Shown piece after piece: positions 52,901-64,000 of a DNA stretch of 64,000 nt (positions are counted from its first letter, which is position 1; every line of letters begins with the position of its first letter). The DNA is from Eriocheir sinensis (taxonomy: Eukaryota > Arthropoda > Malacostraca > Decapoda > Varunidae): positions 25,641,887-25,705,886 of the forward strand of contig NC_066515.1 in assembly GCF_024679095.1 (NCBI RefSeq), in the 5' to 3' direction. Below the pieces are notes generated by a model. The model was not told where the DNA came from. It ran no database searches and worked only from the letters and a program-made list of their open reading frames with translations. The translations under genes were made by a program, and so were the position numbers.

Positions 52901-55900
52901 TTCATATTAATTAGTAATTGATTTATAAATTGTATTATGAACAAAAAGTATATTGCTCTTGAGAACTAACTCAACAGTTTAAAAGTTGAATTGCACTGGT
53001 AATTATTTGCTAGATTTAACCATTGTTTTATTCTACTAATAATGAAAGATGTATATTTAACATTTCTTTTTCAGATACATAAATTTCAATCAGTTAAACA
53101 GCAGTGAAGCAAACAGCAGAGTAAAGGCTGATGCAGTCAGGGCTTATGGGGTACTATGTAGGGGGCATCTCAGTGTGTGGGCAGCAGTGCGTAAGACCTG
53201 GCGTGAGTGGTGGGTAGGGCGGCGATGTGGTGGGGCAGCCTGCTTGCTGGGGTCCACTGGGGTGGGCAGGGAAGCACAGGGCTGGGTGGGGTGGAGGCTA
53301 CTCTGTTGGTTGCTCAGGGAATAGTCTCGTGACGCCTGCTCAAGGTTTACTTCTGTTTTAACTTCTTTTGACAAGGTTTTTGTCAGGATAGTTGTCATAT
53401 TCATTGAAGTAATTATAGAATATAGTTAGTCTTTAAGGTGTAAGTAATTATGTTGGCATCACTATCATCAAAGCTCATGGTGAGGAGGTCCTGGAAGAAG
53501 CAGGAGTGTGTGGTAGTCAGTGGAGGCTGGCTGGAGGAGCACACAGGGCCACTAGTACATTTGGACCAGTGTAGTTGAGGCCCTGTGTGCCCCTCCAAGG
53601 ATGGCAATGGCATGCTGCTTCAACTTGTAAGCCTCTGCCGTTTAATGGGAGAACATACACGGTACAGAGAATTGGAGTGGGAGGAGTACATGCTACCCTT
53701 TCAGAAGGCCGGCCCTGACTGACTATTACACATTCCTGTGCTGGACAGCAGCATGAAAGACAGCCAGTCACCAGTTTACTCTAGAAGTTTGGTTAATAAA
53801 CACTGCTGGCTTAGTGACCTTGTGTCTGCCAAACCAATGGACAGTGAGAACAGACTTGTGCCATGTTGTTGTTGTCTTGGGTGTCGTGTCATCGGGCTGT
53901 GTGGCAGCGACAGGTGGGCTGCTTCAGGCTGTTGAGTGGAGGCTCTTCACCGGGGGGGGAGAGGGAAGGGTTAAAGGGCCAGACAGATACCTTCATGGAG
54001 TGGGAGGTGGGCAAATTTTTAGTAGTTGCATTCTAATTATGCATTTGTTCCTCACAGTTGCTTCAAACCTAACTATTTATTTTTTTCAGCAGATAATCTT
54101 GTCAAATTTTTGGCTTCCACATTACAGGGTGCTTTTACTTAAACCACATAGTGTGGGAACAGTTGTCGATCTGTTCCCAGCAAGGGTCCAGTCATGAAAT
54201 GTTTTCTCAGTTCATTGGGGACAAATCATTGCCATCTGAGATAATTAATTCATTGCTCTCATAGGCCTCCTCAAACTTCTCTTGGAAGTCAAGCAATTAA
54301 ATTAATATCTAACACCTCACCAGAGGTCATTTGCATTAAAAGGGAATAATAACCCAAAGGGTAGACAAGCATTCTGCCACCGGCCCAAGGCCTAGACACA
54401 CCCATGTGGCATGAGCAGGGGGGAGGGGGGCTCCTCTTTGGTCCATGAATAAAGCATTGCACTAGCTTAAAATTCCTTAATTTTGGAAATGCCAGATATC
54501 ACCTTCGGGGGGAATTAAACTTGGGCCTACAGTGACATTCAGATTGACAGTTTCGGTGTTATTCATTCCAGGATCGGGAAATGAGCTGGTATGAATCGAA
54601 CTGCTGCGAAGTTTAGCCCTGCACCCTCCACCATTCTGCATAATATATTATGTCTGAAAAACCCATTCCTTCTGATATGTCCATCCAGATGTTTTCCAAT
54701 GCCATCCTTGCTGGTTCCTTAGCTAGACTTAGCTGTCAGTTCTTCAGTGCTGATGGTATTGACTGTCTCAGTGTTGTTTCAACGCTCCAAATCATTTATA
54801 TAAATCAAGCCTAAACTAGTGGAGAGAGAGAGAGAGACTTATTATTTGAGGGTATTTGCAAGTAACAGCTGTTAGTCACAGTCCGTTGCCTGTGTGCTGT
54901 GTGGTGTTTCCCTGTGTTGTCAGAGCTGCCTATGAGTATCCTGTAACAGCGTAACTATCTAGGAAGACACTGTAAAGGCGTATGACGTTACCACATCTGT
55001 AACTGCGTAAAGCTTAAGTTCTGTAAACACAACGCATCAGTAACCAGTATTATGCATCTGAGGTGTTTGAGTGAGCCACTTCATCTTACCTTGTAGGTGG
55101 GTCATGTGTTAGCAGGGAATGCCTTGTTCACTACACACTCTGGCCTCGGCCTGGGCGGAGGTGAGTGAGGTGTGGTACATGTGGCTTCTGGGATTCCATG
55201 AGTTACATGAATTATTTATTTTTTAATCATTTTTTGTTTATTTTTTTTATTTTTTAATTCAGTGACTTGATTAATCAGAATTGATAAATAATTTGTTGCA
55301 ATGTTCAGTATATATATTTACAATCGAATATAATTAGTTTATTCTTGAGGTATTACCTTTTAGTTCATGAAACAAACAAATATCTACCTATAAAAAAAGT
55401 CTGTATCACAACCAATGTTACCTGGTAAAAGAGTTAACGTAGCACAAGTGCGCTTAGTCACGCCAGTACCTTGAGGAAGCTCCTGTACGTCAGGCAGCGC
55501 CCGCCGCTGCTGCTGCTGACTCAGGCCGGCAAGCTTGTCAACACTCGAGTCTTGGGTGTAGATGTTAAGGGACCATTCTGTACACCAACTCACTACATGC
55601 TAGCAATGTCCAATGGTTTTATATACTTGGTTATAGGACTTTGTCTTAGAATATATAGTTTTATAGAAAATAGAAATTCAGTTATTCAACAGTTTTTGTT
55701 CTTGATGTATTCATGACATAAGGATTTTTGCACTGTGGGTAAGGTGAACCTATCAAGTTTGCACATTTTGCAGAATGCAATATCTCAAAATTTTCCTTTC
55801 TGTAAAATGACTGATAACATTGTCAGGGTCATGACATGATCAAGTATTGTCTGTGGAAGGAAGTCTAGAAGACACTGCAGTCTTGGACAAACGTCTTAGT

Positions 55901-58263
55901 AAAATAGTGAACCATTTGTTGTGAAAGATAAAGTTGATCATACAAGCATTTGTTAAAGGCTCTTTTGTTTATTTCAAACACTTTTGAATAAGCATGTAAT
56001 CATTTCCATGCTATGGTGACATCACTGCAGGTGATTTTGAGCTATGTGGGAATGAATTAAGGCATTTTTTCACTGTTCCATCAGATTAAACTTTTTAAAA
56101 TCTCCTCCATCTTGCTAGCAGACCTCAGCCAAGGGTAGGGCAGCAGCCAGGGCCTGGGACCACCATGACCAGCAAGGATGATGCACTAGTTATGTACAAA
56201 GGAAGGCTTGTCAAGTCAAAGAACCAAATTGTAGAGAATGGCAGATTTACTCATGCTTTTTTATAGGGCCAATTGAACATTTCTTCTATTGTTTGATTCG
56301 TGATGCTGCTGTGTTGTACTAATGCAGCTTTCAGCGACTTCTTTATTTATCTTTTTTTTTCTTGTTTTTATACATGCATAAGGCGAGGCTGCCTCCTGAC
56401 CCACCACTTCTTTACTTGTACTAAAAGGAAACTGTTTGCCTGCAATTTATAACTTACCTAAATGAGGTTACTTGCTGTCCTGTCACATTGATGTTTACAG
56501 CATCATGACAACAGGAGTATTTGCTAATGTTCATTTGTGTGTGCAGGAGCATCATCTGCCTCCTTGGTGGTGTTGAGTCAGTGCTGCCATGCAGGGGTGT
56601 GTGTGGGAGGCAGGCTGGCACCATCGTAGCCCCTATGTATCTGAGTATCTAAATGCATTATTTTATGGCTTTAGATATGGCATGATAAGTTAGTAACCAT
56701 CATATGGGGAGTAGTTGGAGTAGCTTAACTAAAAGTTAAAATTGAAGATCATTCCATTTTGGGGGGAGGAGTTTGGGGAAGAGTGGATCATTTATGTTCT
56801 CACCAAGATGGCCTGAGATTTGTTCACCTTGAGAACTCTGCTCTGCCAGCATGTCCTCAGTCAGCCTGTGATGTGCTGCAGACTGTTGGCAGTGAGGCCC
56901 CAGGGCGGGCTGCTTGCATTTCAGGCTAATTGATGTTCTTTACAGGAATGCCAAGACAGCTGATGTTATATAAACATTGATATATGCATATCTATATTTT
57001 ATATATGTATATATACATTTATATATATACTTATATAATAGTCTTTCATGTTTCTTTTTCGTATGGTGTAAAAGTATACTCGAGGATTTATTTACTTCTG
57101 ATCTGAGGTAGAATAATATAATAGCTTTTATCATACATTATTTTTTAACATTAACCCAAGGGGTTATCAGAAGTGATTAGATTCTACATAAACATGCTTT
57201 TCTGTTCTATTGCTTATGATTTTTTTTTATCAGAGCCAATTGTGATACAACCTTGGTTTGTAATGATCAGAATTGGCTTGTATGTGATTAATTGGAGACA
57301 TACTCTATATATACCTATATATATATATATATATACGTCTATAACAGCAACACTGCTTCAGGAGCGAGCAAGGTTCTCGGCACGTCACAGCTCATCCCTT
57401 TGTAGCTTTGTGTAGACGGAAGCTGCTGTGTCCCATGCTGTACCTAGGAGAGTTGTCCACTAACTTGCTTAGGTGTCGTCATGATGGATTCTCGTTGTGC
57501 TGTTTTAATAAATAACCTTTGGTTTCTCATCACAGAGGGAAAGATCCCAGCCTTTATTTATGGATTTAGTTTGTGAGGCATATGGATTTTTTTTCCTGTG
57601 GGAGGTAATGAGTGTACATTACCGCATTCATAAACTTTTGATGTAATGTATACGGGAGCCTGAGTGAGTGTATGGAACCTTTTTTTTCCCCATTTGCAAT
57701 AAAGGGATGGCATCATTGTCTGAACAGTAACATGATCTTGCCATGCAAGTGTCCATCTAGTGTGTTCACATTGAAAGTAACAAAAGAGAACCTTGCACAT
57801 GAGACTGAAGCAGTGTTTTCTAAAGAATATTAGCTTTATATCTTTGATATAGATATTTTTATTATGTAACGCATGATGCGTCATTGATAACTGAACACAA
57901 ACACTGTCCTTGTATGTGTATGTTATGCACAAAATTTCCTAATGCTGTGTGTGTCAGTGTGTGTGTGTGCATCTAAGTGAGTGTGAGAGGGAGAATGAGG
58001 AGATGACAAGATCTCATGGTAAGGTTGTTCTCGTCATCTACATAGTTTTGCCTCCTTGAATCTTACTGTGACATAAACTCAGGTATATCAGAAGTTTACA
58101 CTGCCAGTAGTAGACATTGATAAAGGCTCAGACAGATGTCTAATATATTTGTTGAGAATTCACTAAACATTCAAACAGTTGAGTCATGCATTTAATGTAA
58201 CTTTGATGCTTAGACATTTACTGAGCCTCAAGTTGTTGAGTCTTTCAGTAGCGTAGTGTGTGT

Positions 58264-58296
<33 letters not shown>

Positions 58297-61200
58297 GCGT
58301 GGAGTGCCTGGCTCTGGGTCTAATTGTGGATGATCGCCCATTGTTATGTAGGACGACTTTGCCGACGGCGACCTGTACGATGCAGTCCTCACGGGGGGAG
58401 GACGGGACCGGGAGCGTGAGGCCCCTCCAAGCCCCTCGCCGGCCTCCACGGAGCGCAACGGAGGGTCAGCACCGCCCCGCCAGTCCTCCTCACAGTCTCA
58501 GCGCGGGCGGTCGGTGTCCTCGGAGGAGCGCGCCGTGTTCTCCGGGCCGGTGGCTCACACTGGACGCAAGTACCAGCTCTATATCGGCAACCTGACCTGG
58601 GTGAGTCCACCAGGTGCCTTTACTCCACACCGATGGCCTGTCTTGCCCTCGGCCTCGGGTGTCTCAGCATGACGGGAGAGTGTGGGGTGTGCACTCTCCA
58701 CTCTCAGGGTGATGGCTTGTCATGGGTTGTAATCTACCTTGAGTCTCAATCTCCCTAAGTTTACTCTCTTATATTTTTCTGTGGTCATATTGTAGGTGTA
58801 GTGTTTCTATGAACATTTTATTATCATTGATACTAAAGGTGCTTGTCTTAGATGGGAATGGAACAGTTTACCACTAGAATGTCAATATTTTCATTAATAG
58901 TCTGTTAGGGCAGCTTCATGCAGGGCAATTGTCCTCCGGGCCAGTCCCGCTCAGTGTGGCAAAGTTTACCAAGATGTGTAGAAATGGACGGGAGCAGCTG
59001 AGAGGCTAGTCACCACTGTGGTAAACATAAACAACTGAGATGGTTGGCTCATGCTCACCGCTGTATGTTATTTTCTTCAGTACATGCACACCAAACTCAT
59101 TTGTTCATCTTGCTCCCAGGGCTTGATTTTCCATACCTATGTAAGATTAATTCAGTGCCAAAGCCAGAAGAAATCCATTCCTTTGTTTATGTTTACCCCA
59201 GTATATTCATTGTAATTTTTGTCCTGTGCTTAATCCACTTCACTGTACTTGTCCCAGCCCTCCATCCTCAGTAGGAAGCTGTGTTAGGAGCCATGACTGT
59301 GTTCAGGGAGGGGAGGGCCAGTGTGGCCATCATGACTTGTTTCTAAAATGCCCATGCTGATTTGTTTCATGTTGTGTTCTTCCTGACATGATCAAGTGAT
59401 GGCCTTAAGATCATTTTAATCCTTTGTCTTGATAGAAATTAATGTCTAAGGAAGAGATACACGAGTCACACCCATGGCTTGGTCTTGCAGGTTGAAATAT
59501 TACTTCCCTCAGCTGAACTATAAAATTATGAGCATGTCAGTCCCACTTGGCAGTTTTGGTTTGTTTACCCCAAAATTGGTTTTGTTAGCTGACTGCATAA
59601 GTAGTTTTGATTTGGCCTGTGCGAAGCTGCCTTCAGTATGAATACATGTTTATGTGTTAGTCTTTGGTGTAATGTTTCAAAGTTATGAAAATGATTTTTT
59701 GTCCCACTACCTTATCATGTGAGGATATCTTGTCTGTGGAGCCACGAGAGTTTGTACATGCTTGTACATGCAAAGCTTATTGTTTTACAGTGGACCACAG
59801 ACAATGATATTGCAGCTGCAGTTCAGTCACTCGGCGTGAATGATTTCCTGGATGTAAAGTTTTTTGAGAACCGAGCCAATGGCCAGAGCAAGGGTTTCTG
59901 CGCCATCTCTCTGGGCTCCGAGTCCAGCAGCCGCATGGTGATGGACAAGCTGCCGCGCAAAGAGATCCACGGCATGAGTCCAGTGGTGACCTTCCCCAGC
60001 AAGCAGGCGCTCAGCCAGGTGAGGACCAGCTGTGTGGGGCCCATAAGTGGCCTTGTCTGTCTAGCTGATTGATGAAGTAAAGAGTCATGTCTTATATTAT
60101 TATTGTCTGGTGAGTGCGTGGGCCGTGGCGGCCACCACAGTGTTGAGGGAGTGGGTGTGACGAGTGCTGGGCCTTGTCTGTTTGTTGCAGTTTGAATCCC
60201 AGAGCAAGACGCGTGCCAGTCCTCAGCACCAGCACCGTGGCGGCCCTGGTGGTCCAGGTGGCCACCCTGGTGGGGGACCTGGTGGCCCCGGCGGCCCCCG
60301 CATGCCACCCCCAGGGCGTGGCATGCCCCCACCAGGGATGGACCACAGACCACCCGGCCCGCCCGGTCCCCACGGTCCTCACGGGAGTTCCCACGGTGGG
60401 CCTCATGGCGGCCCTCACAGTGGTCCCCATGGTGGACCTCACGGCCCCCATGGCCCCCCTGGTCCACATGGGCCCCCAGGTGGTCCTCACAGCCATCACG
60501 GTGGGCCTCATGGCGGTCCACACGGTGGACCTCCTGGCCCTCATGGCCCCCCTGGCCTGGGCCCCCACCACGGCCCCCACCAGGGACCCCCAAGAGGCCC
60601 TCCACCACACAACATGCAGGGTAAGTGATTGCCTGTGTCTGGGGTGGGTGCAGGGCAGGACACACTGGAGGGTGTGCTTGCTGCCTGTAAACTGTTGATT
60701 ACTTTACTGTTGGGAGGCTCAGGGGATGATAACTTGTATGCTCTACTGAGAAGCCTCTCACTTGTATGTGGCAGCAGGCTGTGGGTGTGCAGCACTCATG
60801 AGGAAGTGTGCGCCTGACATTAACCCTTTCCATATGGTGATGCCGACATCAGCGTCACCGTATGGAAAGGGTTTATCCTCTGGAAGAGGATTAATCCTCT
60901 TCCAATTCCTCTTAACCCTTTCCATACTGTGACGCCGACGTCTGCGTCACCATATTGAAAGGGTTAAGGCCACAGGAATGTGGGACTAAAGGGTATATTG
61001 GACTTTGCAAACTGTGTAAGTAGAGGACGTCACTGTGTTTCTCTGTTCCTTGGCTGGAGCGGATGGGAAGGATGTCTCTTCTTTGTTTCCCAGGAAAGGT
61101 TGGGAGGTAGAGTAATATAATATTTCATTTGAATTGATAAAATGATTTCTTACAAAATTACAAGAAAGCATAACTCGGATGGTTTTATTGCATACAATTC

Positions 61201-63262
61201 AGAGCTAATGTTGGGAAAACCTGGTGAGTCCCATTGCTCACCAGTGACCTTTTATCATCCTGATGCAAAGAAGAGAAGTCAGGCTTGATGATTGGTGATC
61301 CTCACCAATGGTTTGAGTGCACGTGTTGCCTGTGTTGTTGGTCTGGTCCAGTCCGAGGAACAGGATACAGTGCTGTTGTCTGACTAAACTCAGCTGTGCA
61401 AGTCCCCGGTTGTGATGTCATCATAAGGCCAAAGTGAGCATGCCCTTGCTGTCCAAGGGTGGGCCCTTTGTGTGTCCCACTGTAGCTGCTACTTGACTGT
61501 TTGGTGGTGGTGACAGGGCCTGGACCAAGAGGCGCACCCCCTCCCCCAGGCCACATGCAGCGACCCATGCATCCCGGCGGCCCCGGCGGGCCTGGTGGAC
61601 CCCCACCCGGCCATGGAGGACCCCCACCTCGAGGCCCCCCACCCAGCATGGGACCCCCTCCAGGCCAGCACGGGCCCCCACCCCCTCGAGGGCCCCCTCC
61701 GCCCATGGACCCCAGGGCACCGCCACCGAGGCCAGACTTCATCCAGGGTAAGTTGGTGACCCTCACCCACCACCTTCATGAAGGGAACCTGAGTTTGAGA
61801 CATTGGAAGCACCACCAAATAAAGTCTGTCACAAATTCTTGCATTATGTTGGTCTTGTCTCTGTTAACTTGAGGAAGTTACAATCACTGCATCACCACGT
61901 GTATGTGTTGTGTCTGACAGAACTGTTGTGCTCCAAGACCAATGGTGTGTTCAGTTGTTTCACTGGAGAATGCTGTTTGATAAACTTTGTAGGTCATCCA
62001 CTAAAGACTGCTTATGTACCTGTATCTGAAGTTCAGTCTCGGAGTTTTAACTCTGCTGTTTATTTAGGTGGGATGGATTCTTTGCACAGCTGTTCCCCTA
62101 AGCCTAGCCAGGTTAAGGGCTTTCCCTCAAGTCACAGACACTTAGGTGCCCAAAGACCACTGTGCCCCTCACTCTTGTGGCTTCAGCCTGCTTTCAGAGA
62201 GTTGCCGAGGACTGTTTCAAAAGATAGCTTACATAGAATTGTTGCAGTCCTAACATATTTTGCCTTACTTGTAAGAGGAGAATATTATTGCCACTAAAGT
62301 AAATGATGAATTCATTTCCACTGGAGGGATTTTTGATCTACAGCTGATGTAGTGAATAGTAATGAGTGTTTGTGCCGGGGGACACAATGTAGTCTAGACA
62401 TTGAGTGTATGTGTGTAAGGTGGGAAGAGAGTGCTGTATGTGGTAGTGAGGTGAGCCCTGTTGTCAAGAACACCCACTATATGGGTGGTGCCAAGTTGAA
62501 AAGCTTCCTTTTGGTGAGTGGAAAGGTGTCATTCAGGGAGGGAGTGGTGGTGGAGCAGGGTTCTGGAGGACCTGTGGCTTGCAAGCAGAGTAAAGGATGG
62601 TTTTGTTTTCTTGTTTGTCGGCTGTTGTGGAGTGGAGCTGCATTAGGAGACACCTTGATCTGTGAAATTGTAAAGCTGAGGGGGGTGCCAGCACAGCTAT
62701 AGACTGTGGTCACTCAGGCCCACAGCACTCACAGGATAATAGCACATGTGTTAGTTGTTGCAACATGTGTTTAGGTGTCCAACATGTTATACTTTGTCAT
62801 GAGTCTCTAGCCAGGGAAGGATGATATAAAAGAATATTAAATGGAAGATAATTTCATCATAATATTAAATGAAGCTAAAATGAAATTCCATTTTATCATT
62901 GGTATTAATAGTATCCCCTCAAGGGGAACGGAAAAACTGGTGGTGCTTCCAGAGTAAACAAGAAAGTCACGGCACCACATGACATATCGTGTGAACTTGT
63001 TCTGGTGTTCTGTGTGGACACAAGCTGTATGTTCATGTAATGTTTAATACATCAGTCTTTGCAAATATCTTGCTGACAAGTAAATGTTAATGGAAGTAAT
63101 AAGTCATGGTAACAAACGCTAAGCAATAGTTAGCCGAGAGGAGCCAGGCAAGCACTGATCACTGGTGTCTGCTGCCAACAGGGGGCTTCCCGGCCACCAG
63201 CAGCCCCCCCTCCGTCCCCCACAACCTAGTACTCCCCTCCAGGCCTCCCACTCTCTCCCAAG
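49904..63262 (+). CDS. CPSF6: CPSF6, cleavage factor Im 68-kDa subunit (5' part; continues beyond the window)
   Basis: CPSF6 pairs with CPSF5/NUDT21 in cleavage factor Im, which binds UGUA upstream of poly(A) sites and steers mRNA 3'-end choice. Exons: 49904-49957, 58352-58600, 59791-60018, 60191-60620, 61517-61747 and probably 63182-63262; all phases are compatible. The protein starts MADVDIDLYGDVEQDF, like the human N-terminus. The RRM (residues about 92-180) has RNP2 LYIGNLTW and RNP1 GFCAISL, and the diagnostic stretch VNDFLDVKFFENRANGQSKG, nearly identical to vertebrate CPSF6. After it come Gly/Pro/His-rich exons (GGPHGPHGPPGPHG) and a Pro/Gly/Met exon, where the human protein is Pro/Gly-rich. 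The C-terminal R/S-D/E-like region is not in the window. CPSF7 is the only close alternative; FENRANGQSKG and the overall pattern favour CPSF6. Confidence 0.9.
49958..58351 (+). other. CPSF6 first coding intron, about 8.4 kb
   Basis: Mostly unique, AT-leaning sequence with no gene on either strand that I can support. A few short low-complexity patches exist: (CT)n about 50,100-50,122, TA-rich 56,985-57,035 and 57,312-57,336, and (GT)n about 58,256-58,294. A possible cassette exon is listed separately. The open frames at 53.1-53.9 kb are short and not convincing. Confidence 0.6.
55097..55160 (+). other. Candidate 64-nt cassette (poison) exon in CPSF6 intron
   Basis: CTTACCTTGTAG|GTGGGT opens and GGCGGAG|GTGAGT closes a 64-nt stretch with good splice sites on both sides. 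Its length (3n+1) would shift the frame, and the following exon would hit a TGA after roughly 30 codons. Inclusion would therefore switch the message to decay. No conservation evidence is available to me. Confidence 0.25.
58352..58600 (+). CDS. CPSF6: CPSF6 exon 2: acidic linker and start of RRM
   Basis: Acceptor TTATGTAG|GAC, donor TGG|GTGAGT, 83 codons. DDFADGDLYDAVLT corresponds to the human 'IDLYDDVISP' element. A Ser/Arg/Glu linker follows, and the exon ends GRKYQLYIGNLTW, cutting the RRM after RNP2. Confidence 0.92.
59791..60018 (+). CDS. CPSF6: CPSF6 exon 3: remainder of RRM
   Basis: Acceptor TTTTACAG|TGG, donor CAG|GTGAGG, 76 codons. WTTDNDIAAAVQSLGVNDFL, FFENRANGQSKGFCAISLGS and PVVTFPSKQALSQ match CPSF6 almost residue for residue. 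The ALSQ end corresponds to human 'FLSQ'. Confidence 0.95.
60191..60620 (+). CDS. CPSF6: CPSF6 exon 4: Gly/Pro/His-rich domain
   Basis: Acceptor TTGTTGCAG|TTT, donor CAGG|GTAAGT (phase 1). It begins FESQSKTRASPQHQHRGGPG (human 'FEMQSRK') and then becomes a Gly-Pro-His repeat (GGPHGGPHSGPHGGPH) with about 28 His in 143 residues. The human protein has Pro/Gly without the histidines here. Confidence 0.88.
60822..60967. repeat. Three consecutive palindromes in a CPSF6 intron
   Basis: Left palindrome 60,822-60,873: arms CCCTTTCCATATGGTGA and TCACCGTATGGAAAGGG around a short centre. Middle 60,881-60,904: a perfect 24-bp palindrome (half TGGAAGAGGATT). Right 60,912-60,967: TTAACCCTTTCCAT...TTGAAAGGGTTAA with GTGACGCCGACG and CTGCGTCAC near its centre. 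The left and right units are diverged copies of each other. This looks like a palindromic dispersed repeat able to form cruciforms or hairpin RNA. Confidence 0.85.
61517..61747 (+). CDS. CPSF6: CPSF6 exon 5: Pro/Gly-rich domain
   Basis: Acceptor GGTGACAG|GG (short pyrimidine tract), donor CAGG|GTAAGT, phase 1 to 1. Reads PGPRGAPPPPGHMQRPMHPG ... PPPMDPRAPPPRPDFIQ, typical of the CPSF6 central region. Confidence 0.8.
61748..63181 (+). other. CPSF6 intron 5
   Basis: About 1.4 kb of unique sequence; no further exon, gene or named repeat that I can support on either strand. Confidence 0.55.
63182..63262 (+). CDS. CPSF6: Probable CPSF6 exon 6
   Basis: The acceptor GCTGCCAACAG|GG continues exon 5 in phase and reads GFPATSSPPSVPHNLVLPSR, then PPTLSQ. 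The donor would be CAAG|GTACCC (weak), leaving phase 1 as in the preceding exons. A different frame here is also Pro-rich, so both the limits and the frame are uncertain. Confidence 0.4.
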
Positions 63263-63460
63263 GTACCCCCACCCCCAAAGGTGTATGGCAGCATCCTCCT
63301 CTGCTACCAGGGTGTGCTGTGTGTGTGTGTTCGTGTGTGTGCCTTGTAGCACCCCGTGTAAGCTGGCCTGACATTATACAAACATAATGCAACCAGGCAT
63401 AAGGGTACTAGATGGCTAAACTTATTTTATTGTAATGCACTTGCTTGATTTTGCTTGAAG

Positions 63461-63553
<93 letters not shown>

Positions 63554-64000
63554 GTGTGTGTGTGTGTGTTTTACTTTATTTTTTTGCGTTGTCACCCCGT
63601 AACTGCTTGATTACTTGGTGTTGGTTGTTTGTCAGTCTTCCAGAGGCAGATGTGGAGCTAATGAGCTTGTTGTTGTGTTGCATTTGGTAACAACTTTTCC
63701 CCCAGTTTGTTACTCATTCTTCCCTTGTTGAGTCTGATCATAAACCAGTATGCTTGGGTGGGTCAGGCCTGAGTAGGAAGGGAAGGTGTTGGCTGAACAG
63801 TGTTGAAGTAGTTGCTTGTGGGGTGCACCAAGCAGACAGGGATGAGTCAACTGCTGCTTCAGAAAGAAACAGAGAGAGATGTTTGTACTACATTTGAATA
63901 GCACATTGTTAACACTGAGGCCCAGCTTTTTCATGCAGAGACTGGCTTACACTTGGGAGTGCCACACTTGTGATTAACATTGTTTAGTGAGAGTATTCAA
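63263..64000 (+). other. CPSF6 intron with long (AT)n microsatellite
   Basis: (AT)n runs from about 63,463 to 63,550, followed by (GT)n to about 63,569. The rest up to the window edge shows no exon that I can support. Confidence 0.7.

Noticed and set aside
53144..53950. Short open frames on both strands in the CPSF6 intron
   Set aside because: Each is under 90 codons, lacks recognisable motifs and good splice partners, and lies in otherwise ordinary intronic sequence.

Overview
The window is animal nuclear DNA, most likely from a decapod crustacean and probably a crab. The evidence is spliced genes with GT-AG introns, very dense (GA)n/(CT)n, (GT)n, (AAT)n and (GAG)n microsatellites, many private minisatellites, and fragments of LINE-type reverse transcriptase. 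The species call is inferred from composition and gene families. There are no bacterial genes, CRISPR arrays or convincing tRNA/rRNA genes.

Layout. Positions 1-12,240 are almost entirely microsatellites and minisatellites, with one doubtful minus-strand exon near 5.83 kb. A single-exon gene of unknown function lies at 12,386-13,642 (+). A MITE-like element with 14-bp inverted ends lies at 15,864-16,559. From 17,294 to 38,588 (+) runs a spliced gene. Its first ~510 codons (12 exons, all reading phases compatible) match TAF1A, a subunit of the RNA polymerase I selectivity factor SL1/TIF-IB. It then runs into an ~11.3 kb terminal exon encoding about 3,700 further residues of low-complexity and internally repeated protein, so the predicted product is ~4,257 aa against ~450 aa for human TAF1A. 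On the minus strand, 44,448-41,397 is a two-exon gene for a secreted or membrane-anchored, very acidic protein of ~576 aa; its intron is filled by a 30-bp minisatellite. From ~49.7 kb to the end (+) lies the 5' part of CPSF6 (cleavage factor Im 68-kDa subunit): a promoter with an NRF1-type site, a 5'UTR intron, an RRM spread over two exons, and proline/glycine/histidine-rich exons. Its C-terminal RS-like part lies beyond the window.

How it fits together. The two recognised genes act in nuclear RNA production: TAF1A in rRNA transcription initiation and CPSF6 in mRNA 3'-end formation. They are co-oriented, with the acidic-protein gene between them on the other strand, and nothing suggests an operon. 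The most unusual object is the giant repeat-built extension on TAF1A, with blocks such as 10 copies of a 135-nt unit, 11 copies of an approximately 147-nt unit, and 72-nt units arranged as AABBCCDDE. A reading-frame break near 27.5 kb lies between the TAF1A exons and the giant frame. It can be bridged by a 112-nt GT-AG intron or by a one-base sequence error. Several introns of the same gene carry private minisatellites, and two of these arrays derive from LINE reverse-transcriptase coding sequence.
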